Source: Pontiella sp. (lineage in GTDB: Bacteria; Verrucomicrobiota; Kiritimatiellia; Kiritimatiellales; Pontiellaceae). From it: DNA of 12,067 nt. Position numbers and translations under genes: made by a program. The notes under the pieces were generated by a model. That model made no database searches. It was not told the DNA's origin and saw only the letters and a list, made by a program, of their open reading frames with translations. Shown here piece by piece: positions 6,031 through 12,067 of this stretch. The first letter of the stretch is position 1, and each line of letters begins with the position of its first letter. Location: contig JAOZKS010000044.1 in assembly GCA_029935255.1 (NCBI GenBank), forward strand, positions 1 through 12,067. Direction: 5' to 3'.

Positions 6031-6966
6031 ATGATCGATGAAATCCTACTAACGAAACTGCCCACGCAGGTGTCCGTTGTTCCCGGCGCACGACTGAGCG
6101 ATTATACGACCTTCCAGCTCGGCGGTTCTTGCCCGATGCTGATTGAATGCCCGGATGGGGATGCCTTGGTGCAAACCGCTGCGTTGCTCGCGGATGAGGG
6201 GATTGATTTCATGGTGATGGGGCAGGGGTCGAACTTGTTGGTGTCCGATTCCGGAGTTGATTTCGTGGTTCTACGCTATTGCGCGGAGGATCAGCCGGAT
6301 CTGAGGTTTGAGGGTGATTCGGTGCGGGTGTCGGGCAATACGCTTTTGGATGATTTGGCGCGTTTGACCCTTGAGCGCGGTGTGGGCGATCTTTCGTATT
6401 GCAGTGGAATTCCCGGAACGGTGGGCGGAGCGATTGCCGGGAATGCCGGTGCGTTTGGGCGTCAGATTGGCGATGGGGTCGAATCTGTTCAGCTGTTGGA
6501 TGCGAGTGGAACCCGACATGAAGTTCCGGGTGCCGAGTTGGGTTTTGAATATCGCTCCTCCATTCTGAAGCAAACGGGCGGGGTGGTATTGAGCGCCTTG
6601 CTCCGGCTGCAGTCCGGGGATATTCCGACGATGACCGCAGAGCGCGAACGTATTCTGGAACTGCGCCGGAGCAAGCATCCGGATTGGCGGGTCATGCCCT
6701 GCGCGGGCAGCGTTTTTCGGAATATCGAGCCCACTTCGGCCGCTGATCGACGGCAGGCGGCGGGCTGGTTCCTCGAGGAGGCCGGCGCAAAAGATTTCTG
6801 CGTGGGTGGGGCCCATCTATTTGATAAACATGCCAATATCATTGTGACCACGCCGGAGGCCACCGCACGCGATGTATTCGACCTCACGGAAAAAATGATC
6901 GCGGCCGTGCAGGAAAAGTTTGGATTCGGGCTGGTTCGGGAAATCAAATTACTTGGAGACTTTTGA
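6031..6966 (+). CDS. murB: UDP-N-acetylmuramate dehydrogenase (UDP-N-acetylenolpyruvoylglucosamine reductase)
   Basis: 311-residue FAD enzyme that reduces UDP-GlcNAc-enolpyruvate with NADPH to UDP-MurNAc, the second committed step of cytoplasmic peptidoglycan precursor synthesis. FAD-binding landmarks are TTFQLGG (26-32), VMGQGSNLLVSD (62-73) and SGIPGTVGGAIAGNAGAFG (125-143). Active-site landmarks are YRSS (174-177), the proton-donor serine S227 in CAGSVFRN, and E304 in VREIKLLG near the C-terminus. Length and the short loop regions suit a type II MurB (Gram-positive and many other phyla) better than the longer E. coli type I. ATG 6031 follows GGAAGAAA at 6021-6028. It is divergent from the RNA methyltransferase and has no other cell-wall (mur) genes around it here; a 235-bp gap separates it from arnC. 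Confidence 0.94.
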   Translation: MIDEILLTKLPTQVSVVPGARLSDYTTFQLGGSCPMLIECPDGDALVQTAALLADEGIDFMVMGQGSNLLVSDSGVDFVVLRYCAEDQPDLRFEGDSVRVSGNTLLDDLARLTLERGVGDLSYCSGIPGTVGGAIAGNAGAFGRQIGDGVESVQLLDASGTRHEVPGAELGFEYRSSILKQTGGVVLSALLRLQSGDIPTMTAERERILELRRSKHPDWRVMPCAGSVFRNIEPTSAADRRQAAGWFLEEAGAKDFCVGGAHLFDKHANIIVTTPEATARDVFDLTEKMIAAVQEKFGFGLVREIKLLGDF

Positions 6967-7129
6967 CTCCAAGAAAGAACGGTGCAGCGTTCGTTCTGAA
7001 CGCATCACATGAGCGTAGGGAGGGAAAGCGTTTCCCCTGCGGGAGCAAAGCGACACGACCCCTTTGGAGCTCAATCAGGCCGCCTATTTAACAGACGGAT
7101 TAATAATACGGCGCAGTGCTAGAAAGGCG

Positions 7130-7158
7130 TTGACGAACGGGATTGGAAAATTGACTAT
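7130..7158 (+). promoter_or_regulatory. Weak candidate promoter for arnC
   Basis: TTGACG at 7130-7135 (5 of 6 to the -35 consensus) is followed after exactly 17 bp by GACTAT at 7153-7158, a poor -10 (3 of 6). Its position about 44 bp before the arnC ATG is suitable. A second TTGAC (7151-7155) has no good partner. In enterobacteria arn genes are driven by PmrA/PhoP; I see no recognisable PmrA-type repeat here. Confidence 0.3.
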
Positions 7159-7191
7159 GTTGTCTTGTGTTTTCAGCAATAAACGCCATGT

Positions 7192-7197
7192 AGGGGA
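7192..7197 (+). promoter_or_regulatory. Ribosome binding site that fixes the arnC start
   Basis: AGGGGA lies 4 nt before the ATG at 7202. It decides in favour of this start over an in-frame TTG at 7064 that would add 46 residues with no family match. Confidence 0.7.
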
Positions 7198-7201
7198 CAA
7201 A

Positions 7202-8149
7202 ATGGAAAACAGGTTGACAGTTTCGGTGGTCGTGCCGGTCTATAACGAGGAGAGTAATCTTGATGAACTGGTTTCCCGGTGCATTGCGGCGTGTGATGGG
7301 ATGAATCAATCCTATGAACTCATTCTGGTTGATGATGGGAGTCGCGACGATTCCCCGGATATGATCAAGGCCTCCGCCGAAAAGGAAGGCGGAAAAATTG
7401 TGGGGGTGCTGTTGAACCGCAACTATGGACAGCACGCCGCTGTCATGGCGGGTTTTGCCCACGCCGAGGGACGCTATATTGTCACGCTCGATGCTGACCT
7501 TCAAAATCCACCGGAAGAAATTCCCCATGTCGTTTCTAAGATGCTGGAAGGCTACGATGTGGTCGGTACGGTTCGGCAAAACCGGCAAGATTCCTTTTTA
7601 CGCACACTGCCGTCGCGGATGGTGAACAAGGTGGTTCAAAAGTCGACGGGGGTGTTGATGCACGACTACGGCTGCATGTTGCGCGGCTATACCCACGAAA
7701 TTGTCGAAACCATGCTCCAGTGTCGTGAACGCAGCACGTTCATTCCCGTGCTGGCCAATACCTTTGCCCATAAGGTCACCGAGATTCCGGTTGCCCATAA
7801 TGAACGAACGGATGGCGACTCGAAATATAGTTTCTGGAAACTGATCAATCTGCAATTCGACCTGCTCACCAGCATCACAACCTTTCCGTTGCGTGTGCTG
7901 AGTGTGATTGGGGGATTCATTTCCGCCTTCGGCATTGGGCTGGGTCTTTTGATTTTGATCCTGCGCGTTATATGGGGATCGGAATGGGCGGCACAGGGCG
8001 TGTTCACACTTTTCGCCATCTTGTTTGTGCTCGTGGGGGCGCAGTTTATCGGCCTCGGTCTGCTGGGGGAATATATTGGCAGGATCTACCACGATGTCCG
8101 CGACCGTCCCCGCTACTTCGTTCGCAAGGTGGTTGGTCGCGATCATTAA
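7202..8149 (+). CDS. arnC: Undecaprenyl-phosphate 4-deoxy-4-formamido-L-arabinose transferase
   Basis: 315-residue family 2 glycosyltransferase anchored in the inner membrane; E. coli ArnC is 322. It transfers formylated 4-amino-arabinose from UDP to undecaprenyl phosphate on the cytoplasmic face. The GT-A domain shows VSVVVPVYNEES (7-18), LVDDGSRDDS (42-51), LNRNYGQHAAVMAGF (71-85), the metal-binding DAD at 97-99 followed by LQNPPEEIP, and DYGCMLRGY (155-163). Two hydrophobic segments (about 229-257 and 265-290) close the protein, followed by GEYIGRIYHDVRDRPRY (289-305). These segments match ArnC closely; generic dolichol-phosphate mannosyltransferase or GtrB-like enzymes share the layout but not NYGQH and VRQNRQDS together, and arnA and arnD directly follow. 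It leads a + strand block; arnA starts 30 bp downstream. Confidence 0.92.
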   Translation: MENRLTVSVVVPVYNEESNLDELVSRCIAACDGMNQSYELILVDDGSRDDSPDMIKASAEKEGGKIVGVLLNRNYGQHAAVMAGFAHAEGRYIVTLDADLQNPPEEIPHVVSKMLEGYDVVGTVRQNRQDSFLRTLPSRMVNKVVQKSTGVLMHDYGCMLRGYTHEIVETMLQCRERSTFIPVLANTFAHKVTEIPVAHNERTDGDSKYSFWKLINLQFDLLTSITTFPLRVLSVIGGFISAFGIGLGLLILILRVIWGSEWAAQGVFTLFAILFVLVGAQFIGLGLLGEYIGRIYHDVRDRPRYFVRKVVGRDH

Positions 8150-8179
8150 TCATTTAAAAAACAGAAGAGAGAGATCATC

Positions 8180-10180
8180 ATGAAAGTAATTGTACTTGGA
8201 TACCATTCGGTGGGCTGTGCCGGTATTGAAGCCCTGATTGAAAGTGGCTATGAAATCGCGGCGGTGTTCACGCATGTGGACAGCCCGACGGAAAACATTT
8301 GGTTCGACTCGGTTGCCGAGCTGGCGGCGGAGAAGGGTATTCCGGTTTATGCGCCGGAAGATATCAACCACCCGGTTTGGGAAAAGCGTATTCGCGACCT
8401 TGCGCCGGACGTTATCTTTTCATTCTACTATCGCGATATGATCAAGGCCCCGATTCTTGAAATTCCCAAGATGGGATGCATTAATCTACATGGGTCGTTG
8501 CTGCCGGCCTACCGAGGGCGCTGCCCGGTCAACTGGGTGCTGGTCAACGGTGAATCGGAAACCGGTGTGACCCTGCACTATATGACGCCCCGGGCGGACG
8601 ACGGCGATATTATTGCCCAACGCAGCATTCCGATTGACGGTGAAGATACCGCCAAAACCCTTTTCGCTAAAATCATCGCCGGAGCCACTATTCTATTGGC
8701 AGAAACCCTGCCCAAAATTATGGAGGGCTCCGCCCCGCGCACGGAACAGGATGATTCCAAAGCCTCTTATTTTGGGGGACGCCGCCCGGTCGACGGGGAA
8801 GTTGATTGGACGAAAAGCGCGGAGGAGGTATGTAATCTCGTGCGGGCCGTTACCAAGCCCTATCCTGGAACATTCACCTTTATCGGCGACCGTAAATGCC
8901 TGCTCTGGCAAGTCACCGTGGAGGAGGGGGCATCCGAAGCTTCGCCCGGAACCCTGCTCTCCATCGACCCATTGGTCGTGGCCTGCGGCAGCGGTAGTGT
9001 GCGGGTGGACTCGGCGCAGCTTGAACGTGGCGTTATGTGTGCGGGAAGCCAATTTGCTCAGGATGCCTTGCTTCAACCCAATATGAAGTTTGGCCCCAAT
9101 CTGGTGGCCAAATCTGAAGCGGAACGCAAGAAAAAGGTGTTGATCCTTGGAGTGAGCGGTTTTATTGGAAGCCACTTGAGCGATAAGCTAACAGCAAACG
9201 GAAACTACGAGGTCTATGGCCTCGACCTTCAATCAAACTATGTCGACCATCTGCTCGACCATCCGAACTTCCATTTTCGTGAGGGTGATATTTCCATTCA
9301 CAATGAATGGATTGAATATCATATCCGCAAATGCGATATCATCCTTCCGCTGGTGGCCATTGCAACCCCGATTGAATACACCCGCAACCCGTTGCGCGTC
9401 TTCGAACTCGATTTCGAAGAAAACCTGCGCACGGTACGAGCCTGTGTAAAATATGGAAAGCGCATTATCTTTCCGTCCACATCTGAAGTCTATGGCATGT
9501 GTCCCGATGAAAACTTTGACGAGGAATCGTCGCCGCTCGTTACCGGTCCAATCAAAAACCAGCGCTGGATCTATTCCACCATCAAACAGTTGCTTGACCG
9601 CGTCATCTGGGCCTACGGTGAAAAAGGGGAGTTGGAGTTTACCCTGTTCCGCCCCTTCAATTGGATCGGCCCGCGCCTCGACACGCTTAAATCCGCCCGC
9701 ATCGGTTCTTCCCGTGCGATCACCCAGCTCATTCTCAACCTATGCCAGGGATCGCCGATTCAGTTGGTGGATGGCGGCGAGCAAAAACGCTCGTTCATCG
9801 ATGTGGACGATGCCATCGAAGCGCTCTTCCGGATCGTTGAAAACAAGGACGGTTGTTGCGATGGGAAGATCGTTAATATTGGGTTCCCGGAAAACGAAGC
9901 AAGCATTCGCGAGCTGGCCGAAATTCTGACCGAAAAATTTAACGAGCATCCATTGCGCGACAAGTTTCCGCCCTCGGCCGGTTGCATTGAAGTCGAGAGC
10001 GGTGCGTTCTATGGAAAAGGCTATCAGGATATGCAGCGCCGCGTGCCGAGCATTAAGAACGCGAAACGGTATCTTGACTGGGAACCCGGTATTGCCTTTG
10101 GAGACTCGATTGAAAAGACGCTGGATTTCTTTCTTCAGCAAGCGGTCGATTCCGATCTCTTCAAAGAGGAAGAATTATAG
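8180..10180 (+). CDS. arnA: Bifunctional UDP-4-amino-arabinose formyltransferase / UDP-glucuronic acid oxidative decarboxylase
   Basis: 666 residues, against 660 in E. coli, with both cytoplasmic domains intact. Residues 1-300 are the formyltransferase: N102, H104 (INLHGSLLPAYRG) and D140 (RADDGDII) are the catalytic residues, using 10-formyl-tetrahydrofolate to formylate UDP-Ara4N. Residues 316-666 are the NAD-dependent decarboxylase that turns UDP-glucuronate into UDP-4-keto-arabinose. It shows the Rossmann motif GVSGFIG (324-330), STSEVYG (433-439, with S435 and E436), Y465 and K469 (YSTIK), and R621 in RRVPSI. These are all shifted +2 from the E. coli numbering I remember. ATG 8180 has only a weak purine-rich AGAGAG upstream. 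The two reactions are separated in the pathway by the ArnB aminotransferase, which is not encoded in this window. The fusion itself strongly identifies the 4-amino-arabinose pathway. Confidence 0.96.
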   Translation: MKVIVLGYHSVGCAGIEALIESGYEIAAVFTHVDSPTENIWFDSVAELAAEKGIPVYAPEDINHPVWEKRIRDLAPDVIFSFYYRDMIKAPILEIPKMGCINLHGSLLPAYRGRCPVNWVLVNGESETGVTLHYMTPRADDGDIIAQRSIPIDGEDTAKTLFAKIIAGATILLAETLPKIMEGSAPRTEQDDSKASYFGGRRPVDGEVDWTKSAEEVCNLVRAVTKPYPGTFTFIGDRKCLLWQVTVEEGASEASPGTLLSIDPLVVACGSGSVRVDSAQLERGVMCAGSQFAQDALLQPNMKFGPNLVAKSEAERKKKVLILGVSGFIGSHLSDKLTANGNYEVYGLDLQSNYVDHLLDHPNFHFREGDISIHNEWIEYHIRKCDIILPLVAIATPIEYTRNPLRVFELDFEENLRTVRACVKYGKRIIFPSTSEVYGMCPDENFDEESSPLVTGPIKNQRWIYSTIKQLLDRVIWAYGEKGELEFTLFRPFNWIGPRLDTLKSARIGSSRAITQLILNLCQGSPIQLVDGGEQKRSFIDVDDAIEALFRIVENKDGCCDGKIVNIGFPENEASIRELAEILTEKFNEHPLRDKFPPSAGCIEVESGAFYGKGYQDMQRRVPSIKNAKRYLDWEPGIAFGDSIEKTLDFFLQQAVDSDLFKEEEL

Positions 10181-10233
10181 TTGAAACCATCCGAGCTTGT
10201 TCTGGTATTTAATTTACAAACCCTCGACCCCTC

Positions 10234-11121
10234 ATGAAACTCGGACTGCGAATTGATGTGGATACTTACCGGGGCACCCGCCTCGGGGTTCCTGCGCTGT
10301 GCGACAGCTTAAGCAAGTATGGCATCAAAGGATCGTTCTTCTTTTCCGTGGGGCCCGACAACATGGGGCGGCATGTCTGGCGATTGCTGAAGCCGGCCTT
10401 CCTCGTGAAAATGCTGCGAAGCAATGCCGCAAGTCTGTATGGCTGGGACATCCTGCTGCGCGGCACCTTCTTTCCCGGCTCGGTTATTGGAAAAAAACTG
10501 GCCCGGCAGATTCGCCGTGCGGTCGAGGAGGAACACGAAATTGGATTGCATGCGTGGGATCATCATGCATGGCAGGCCAAGATCGATACGATGGATTCCA
10601 CGGCGCTCTATCAGCATTTGGAACGCGGGGTGGAGTTGCTTACGGAAATCTGTGGTACGCCGCCGATCTGCTCGGCCGCGCCGGGCTGGAAGTGCAACGA
10701 GGCGACGTTGCTGCAAAAGGAAAAATTCCCGTTCACCTATAATAGCGATTGCCGAGGCGACCTGGTTTTCAAGCCGCTCGTCGACGGGTTGGTGCTGAAT
10801 CAGGCGCAAATTCCGGTAACCTTGCCCACCTACGACGAGGTGATCGGAAGGGATGGGGTGACCGATGAAAACTACAACGAATATATCCTTTCCCGACTTA
10901 ATCCGGATGGGTTGAATGTGTTGACGATCCATGCTGAAGTAGAGGGGGTTGCGCGCCACGATCTGTTCGATGATTTTCTTGCGAAGGCAGCGGAAGCCCA
11001 TATCGAGCTTGTTCCGCTCGGAGAGTTGCTTCCATCCAGCGGGCATCTGCCTCCCGGACGAATTGTTCCGCGCGAGCTTCCGGGCCGCGAGGGTTGGATT
11101 GCTTTTGCCGATCTTGAATAG
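10234..11121 (+). CDS. arnD: 4-deoxy-4-formamido-L-arabinose-phosphoundecaprenol deformylase
   Basis: 295-residue member of the NodB polysaccharide deacetylase superfamily; E. coli ArnD is 296. It removes the formyl group from the lipid-linked sugar made by ArnC, leaving Ara4N-phosphoundecaprenol ready for export. Metal-site and catalytic features are LRIDVDTYRGTR (5-16, D8 and D10), GLHAWDHHAWQA (104-115, H106 and H110) and TIHAEVEG (231-238, H233). Other ArnD-specific blocks are FFSVGPDNMGRH (36-47), LRSNAASLYGWDILL (61-75) and QIPVTLPTYDEVIGRD (192-207). It has no signal peptide, as expected for an enzyme acting at the inner face. The 53-bp gap after arnA has no Shine-Dalgarno site before the ATG. 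It does hold TTGAAA (10181) and TATTTAAT (10206), 19 bp apart, so a weak internal promoter is possible. Confidence 0.95.
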   Translation: MKLGLRIDVDTYRGTRLGVPALCDSLSKYGIKGSFFFSVGPDNMGRHVWRLLKPAFLVKMLRSNAASLYGWDILLRGTFFPGSVIGKKLARQIRRAVEEEHEIGLHAWDHHAWQAKIDTMDSTALYQHLERGVELLTEICGTPPICSAAPGWKCNEATLLQKEKFPFTYNSDCRGDLVFKPLVDGLVLNQAQIPVTLPTYDEVIGRDGVTDENYNEYILSRLNPDGLNVLTIHAEVEGVARHDLFDDFLAKAAEAHIELVPLGELLPSSGHLPPGRIVPRELPGREGWIAFADLE

Positions 11122-11165
11122 CTCTTGCGTTCTTCAGGCATTCGGCGATACTGGTTTCCTCAACC

Positions 11166-12067
11166 ATGACGGAAGAATTCCAAGGATTGGACAACCCGGC
11201 GGAAGCCGAAAAGCCAAAGCGTAAGAGCGAAAAGATTCGTCCTTTAACAACGGATGAGCGTGCCTCGTTTGTGATCTTGTCCCTCTATATGTTCATTTTC
11301 TGCATTTGCACCTTTTTGTATTGGGATGCATTGGTGCTTGAAATTCTGGGCGTTACCTCCGCTACGGGGGGGCTGTTTCTTTTCGTTGCGGCCTTCTTCA
11401 ACACGGAAGCTCCGGAGAAGAGCGATTCCATCCATCCTCTTCGTTCCTACCTCATGAGTCTGTTCATCACGTTACTGGTCTTGTTCGTGATTCGCTTGGT
11501 GGGGGGAGCAATTAGCAATGTTGTCGTGGCGGGGATCGTGCTGTATGGCGGGGTGTTGGTTGCCTTGGTGGTGTTTCGCAAGGCGGTGGTGCAGATGGTT
11601 ACGGTTCTGCTTGCTGTCGTTTTCCTGTTGGTGACCATCAGTAACCGCCATGATGTGATAGTGGGGCATATGACGTTTACGGATGTCGTGCGGCAATGCG
11701 GGCAGGTGGTCTTTCGGATTGGACCGATTCAGGATGTTGCAAACCTATTGATTGCCGGAAACTACATGGGATATCTCTCTCGAATCGACTACCGCAATGA
11801 ACAGATCAATATCCTGACCATTCGAACGGTTGCCGATGCCGACGATGACGAGTTGAAAAAAACAGAGGCCATCCTTGATTTTGTGGGAGGCAGCATTTAC
11901 TACGTGTCCGATCCCGACGATGGGCTTGAATATGCAAAGGATCCTATCACAACCCTCATTGCCGGCGGCGGCGATTGCGACGACCAGTCGCTCCTGTTGT
12001 GTTCGATGCTTGAATCTGTCGGAGTCAGAACCTATATCGCATTCACGGATGCGCATGTATTCGTTCT
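11166..12067 (+). CDS. Multi-pass membrane protein with a transglutaminase-like domain, C-terminus off the edge
   Basis: 300 codons are visible and the frame is open at the right edge. Residues 1-33 are charged and basic (KPKRKSEK at 16-23). Five hydrophobic segments follow at about 34-53, 57-78, 95-113, 117-137 and 141-158, so by the positive-inside rule the rest should face the periplasm. From about 200 the protein becomes soluble-like, and residues 265-300 carry the transglutaminase-core pattern: the nucleophile C271 in GGGDCDDQS, a helix LLLCSMLESVG, and H297 in DAHVFV. The third residue, an Asp, would lie outside the window. Such domains act as cysteine proteases, cross-linkers or amidases, and the substrate is unknown. 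ATG 11166 is the first start in the frame after a stop at 11115-11117; no Shine-Dalgarno site is visible. It begins 44 bp after arnD, at the position arnT occupies in E. coli, but is not ArnT-like. Confidence 0.75.
   Translation, partial: MTEEFQGLDNPAEAEKPKRKSEKIRPLTTDERASFVILSLYMFIFCICTFLYWDALVLEILGVTSATGGLFLFVAAFFNTEAPEKSDSIHPLRSYLMSLFITLLVLFVIRLVGGAISNVVVAGIVLYGGVLVALVVFRKAVVQMVTVLLAVVFLLVTISNRHDVIVGHMTFTDVVRQCGQVVFRIGPIQDVANLLIAGNYMGYLSRIDYRNEQINILTIRTVADADDDELKKTEAILDFVGGSIYYVSDPDDGLEYAKDPITTLIAGGGDCDDQSLLLCSMLESVGVRTYIAFTDAHVFV

Larger units (their letters stand above)
6967..7201 (+). other. 235-bp intergenic region between murB and arnC with two hairpins
   Basis: No convincing gene. 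Close after murB, GCGTTC (6987-6992) and GAACGC (6998-7003) form a 6-bp stem with a 5-nt loop. A further GTG/CAC pair (6982-6984 with 7006-7008) lies outside a 2x2 internal loop. A second hairpin is GGGAAA (7022-7027) with TTTCCC (7031-7036), 3-nt loop. Neither has a T-run, so they may be terminators without a U-tract, RNA structures or a dispersed repeat element. The rest of the gap holds only the promoter candidate listed separately and the arnC ribosome binding site. Confidence 0.5.

Noticed and set aside
7064..7201. 46-residue N-terminal extension of ArnC from a TTG
   Set aside because: No ArnC similarity in the extension, and a good AGGGGA ribosome binding site precedes ATG 7202.

Overview
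The window is about 12 kb of gene-dense bacterial chromosome with moderately high GC. It encodes ordinary housekeeping and envelope enzymes, and every gene from position 1063 onward except one is on the + strand. The arnC-arnA-arnD block and murB point to a Gram-negative-type cell with peptidoglycan and probably lipid A. Gene neighbourhoods differ from E. coli: tdh precedes kbl, a phosphoglycerate dehydrogenase follows them, and arnC follows murB. My guess is a non-proteobacterial Gram-negative, perhaps of the Planctomycetes-Verrucomicrobia-Kiritimatiellota assemblage. That is a low-confidence inference from style and was not tested by any search.

Layout. Positions 1-951 (minus strand) hold a NIF3-family metalloprotein followed by the 5' end of purM, which runs off the left edge. 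A small rubredoxin-like protein starts divergently at 1063 behind a good promoter candidate. Positions 1396-1723 are a 328-bp gap with two small inverted repeats, a short open stretch that looks like the C-terminal remnant of a secreted protein, and an AT-rich palindromic island. Positions 1724-5157 form a tight three-gene operon, tdh-kbl-serA, with gaps of 11-12 bp and nearly identical Shine-Dalgarno sites. It converts threonine to glycine plus acetyl-CoA and makes the first serine precursor. A SpoU/TrmH-type RNA methyltransferase (5192-5962, minus) is convergent with serA and divergent from murB (6031-6966, plus).

Positions 6967-7201 are a 235-bp gap with two hairpins and a possible promoter. 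From 7202 to the end lies an envelope block: arnC (undecaprenyl-phosphate Ara4FN transferase), arnA (fused formyltransferase/decarboxylase), arnD (deformylase), then a five-TM protein with a transglutaminase-like domain cut off by the right edge. ArnA, ArnC and ArnD make, load and deformylate the 4-amino-4-deoxy-L-arabinose carrier used to modify lipid A and confer polymyxin resistance. The aminotransferase ArnB, the final transferase ArnT and the flippase ArnEF are not in the window. The transglutaminase-like gene sits where arnT would be in E. coli.

I see no rRNA, tRNA, CRISPR array, insertion sequence or prophage. The least explained items are the arnCAD block joined to a membrane transglutaminase-like gene, the rubredoxin-like protein with a one-residue-short CxC knuckle, and the gene remnant before tdh.
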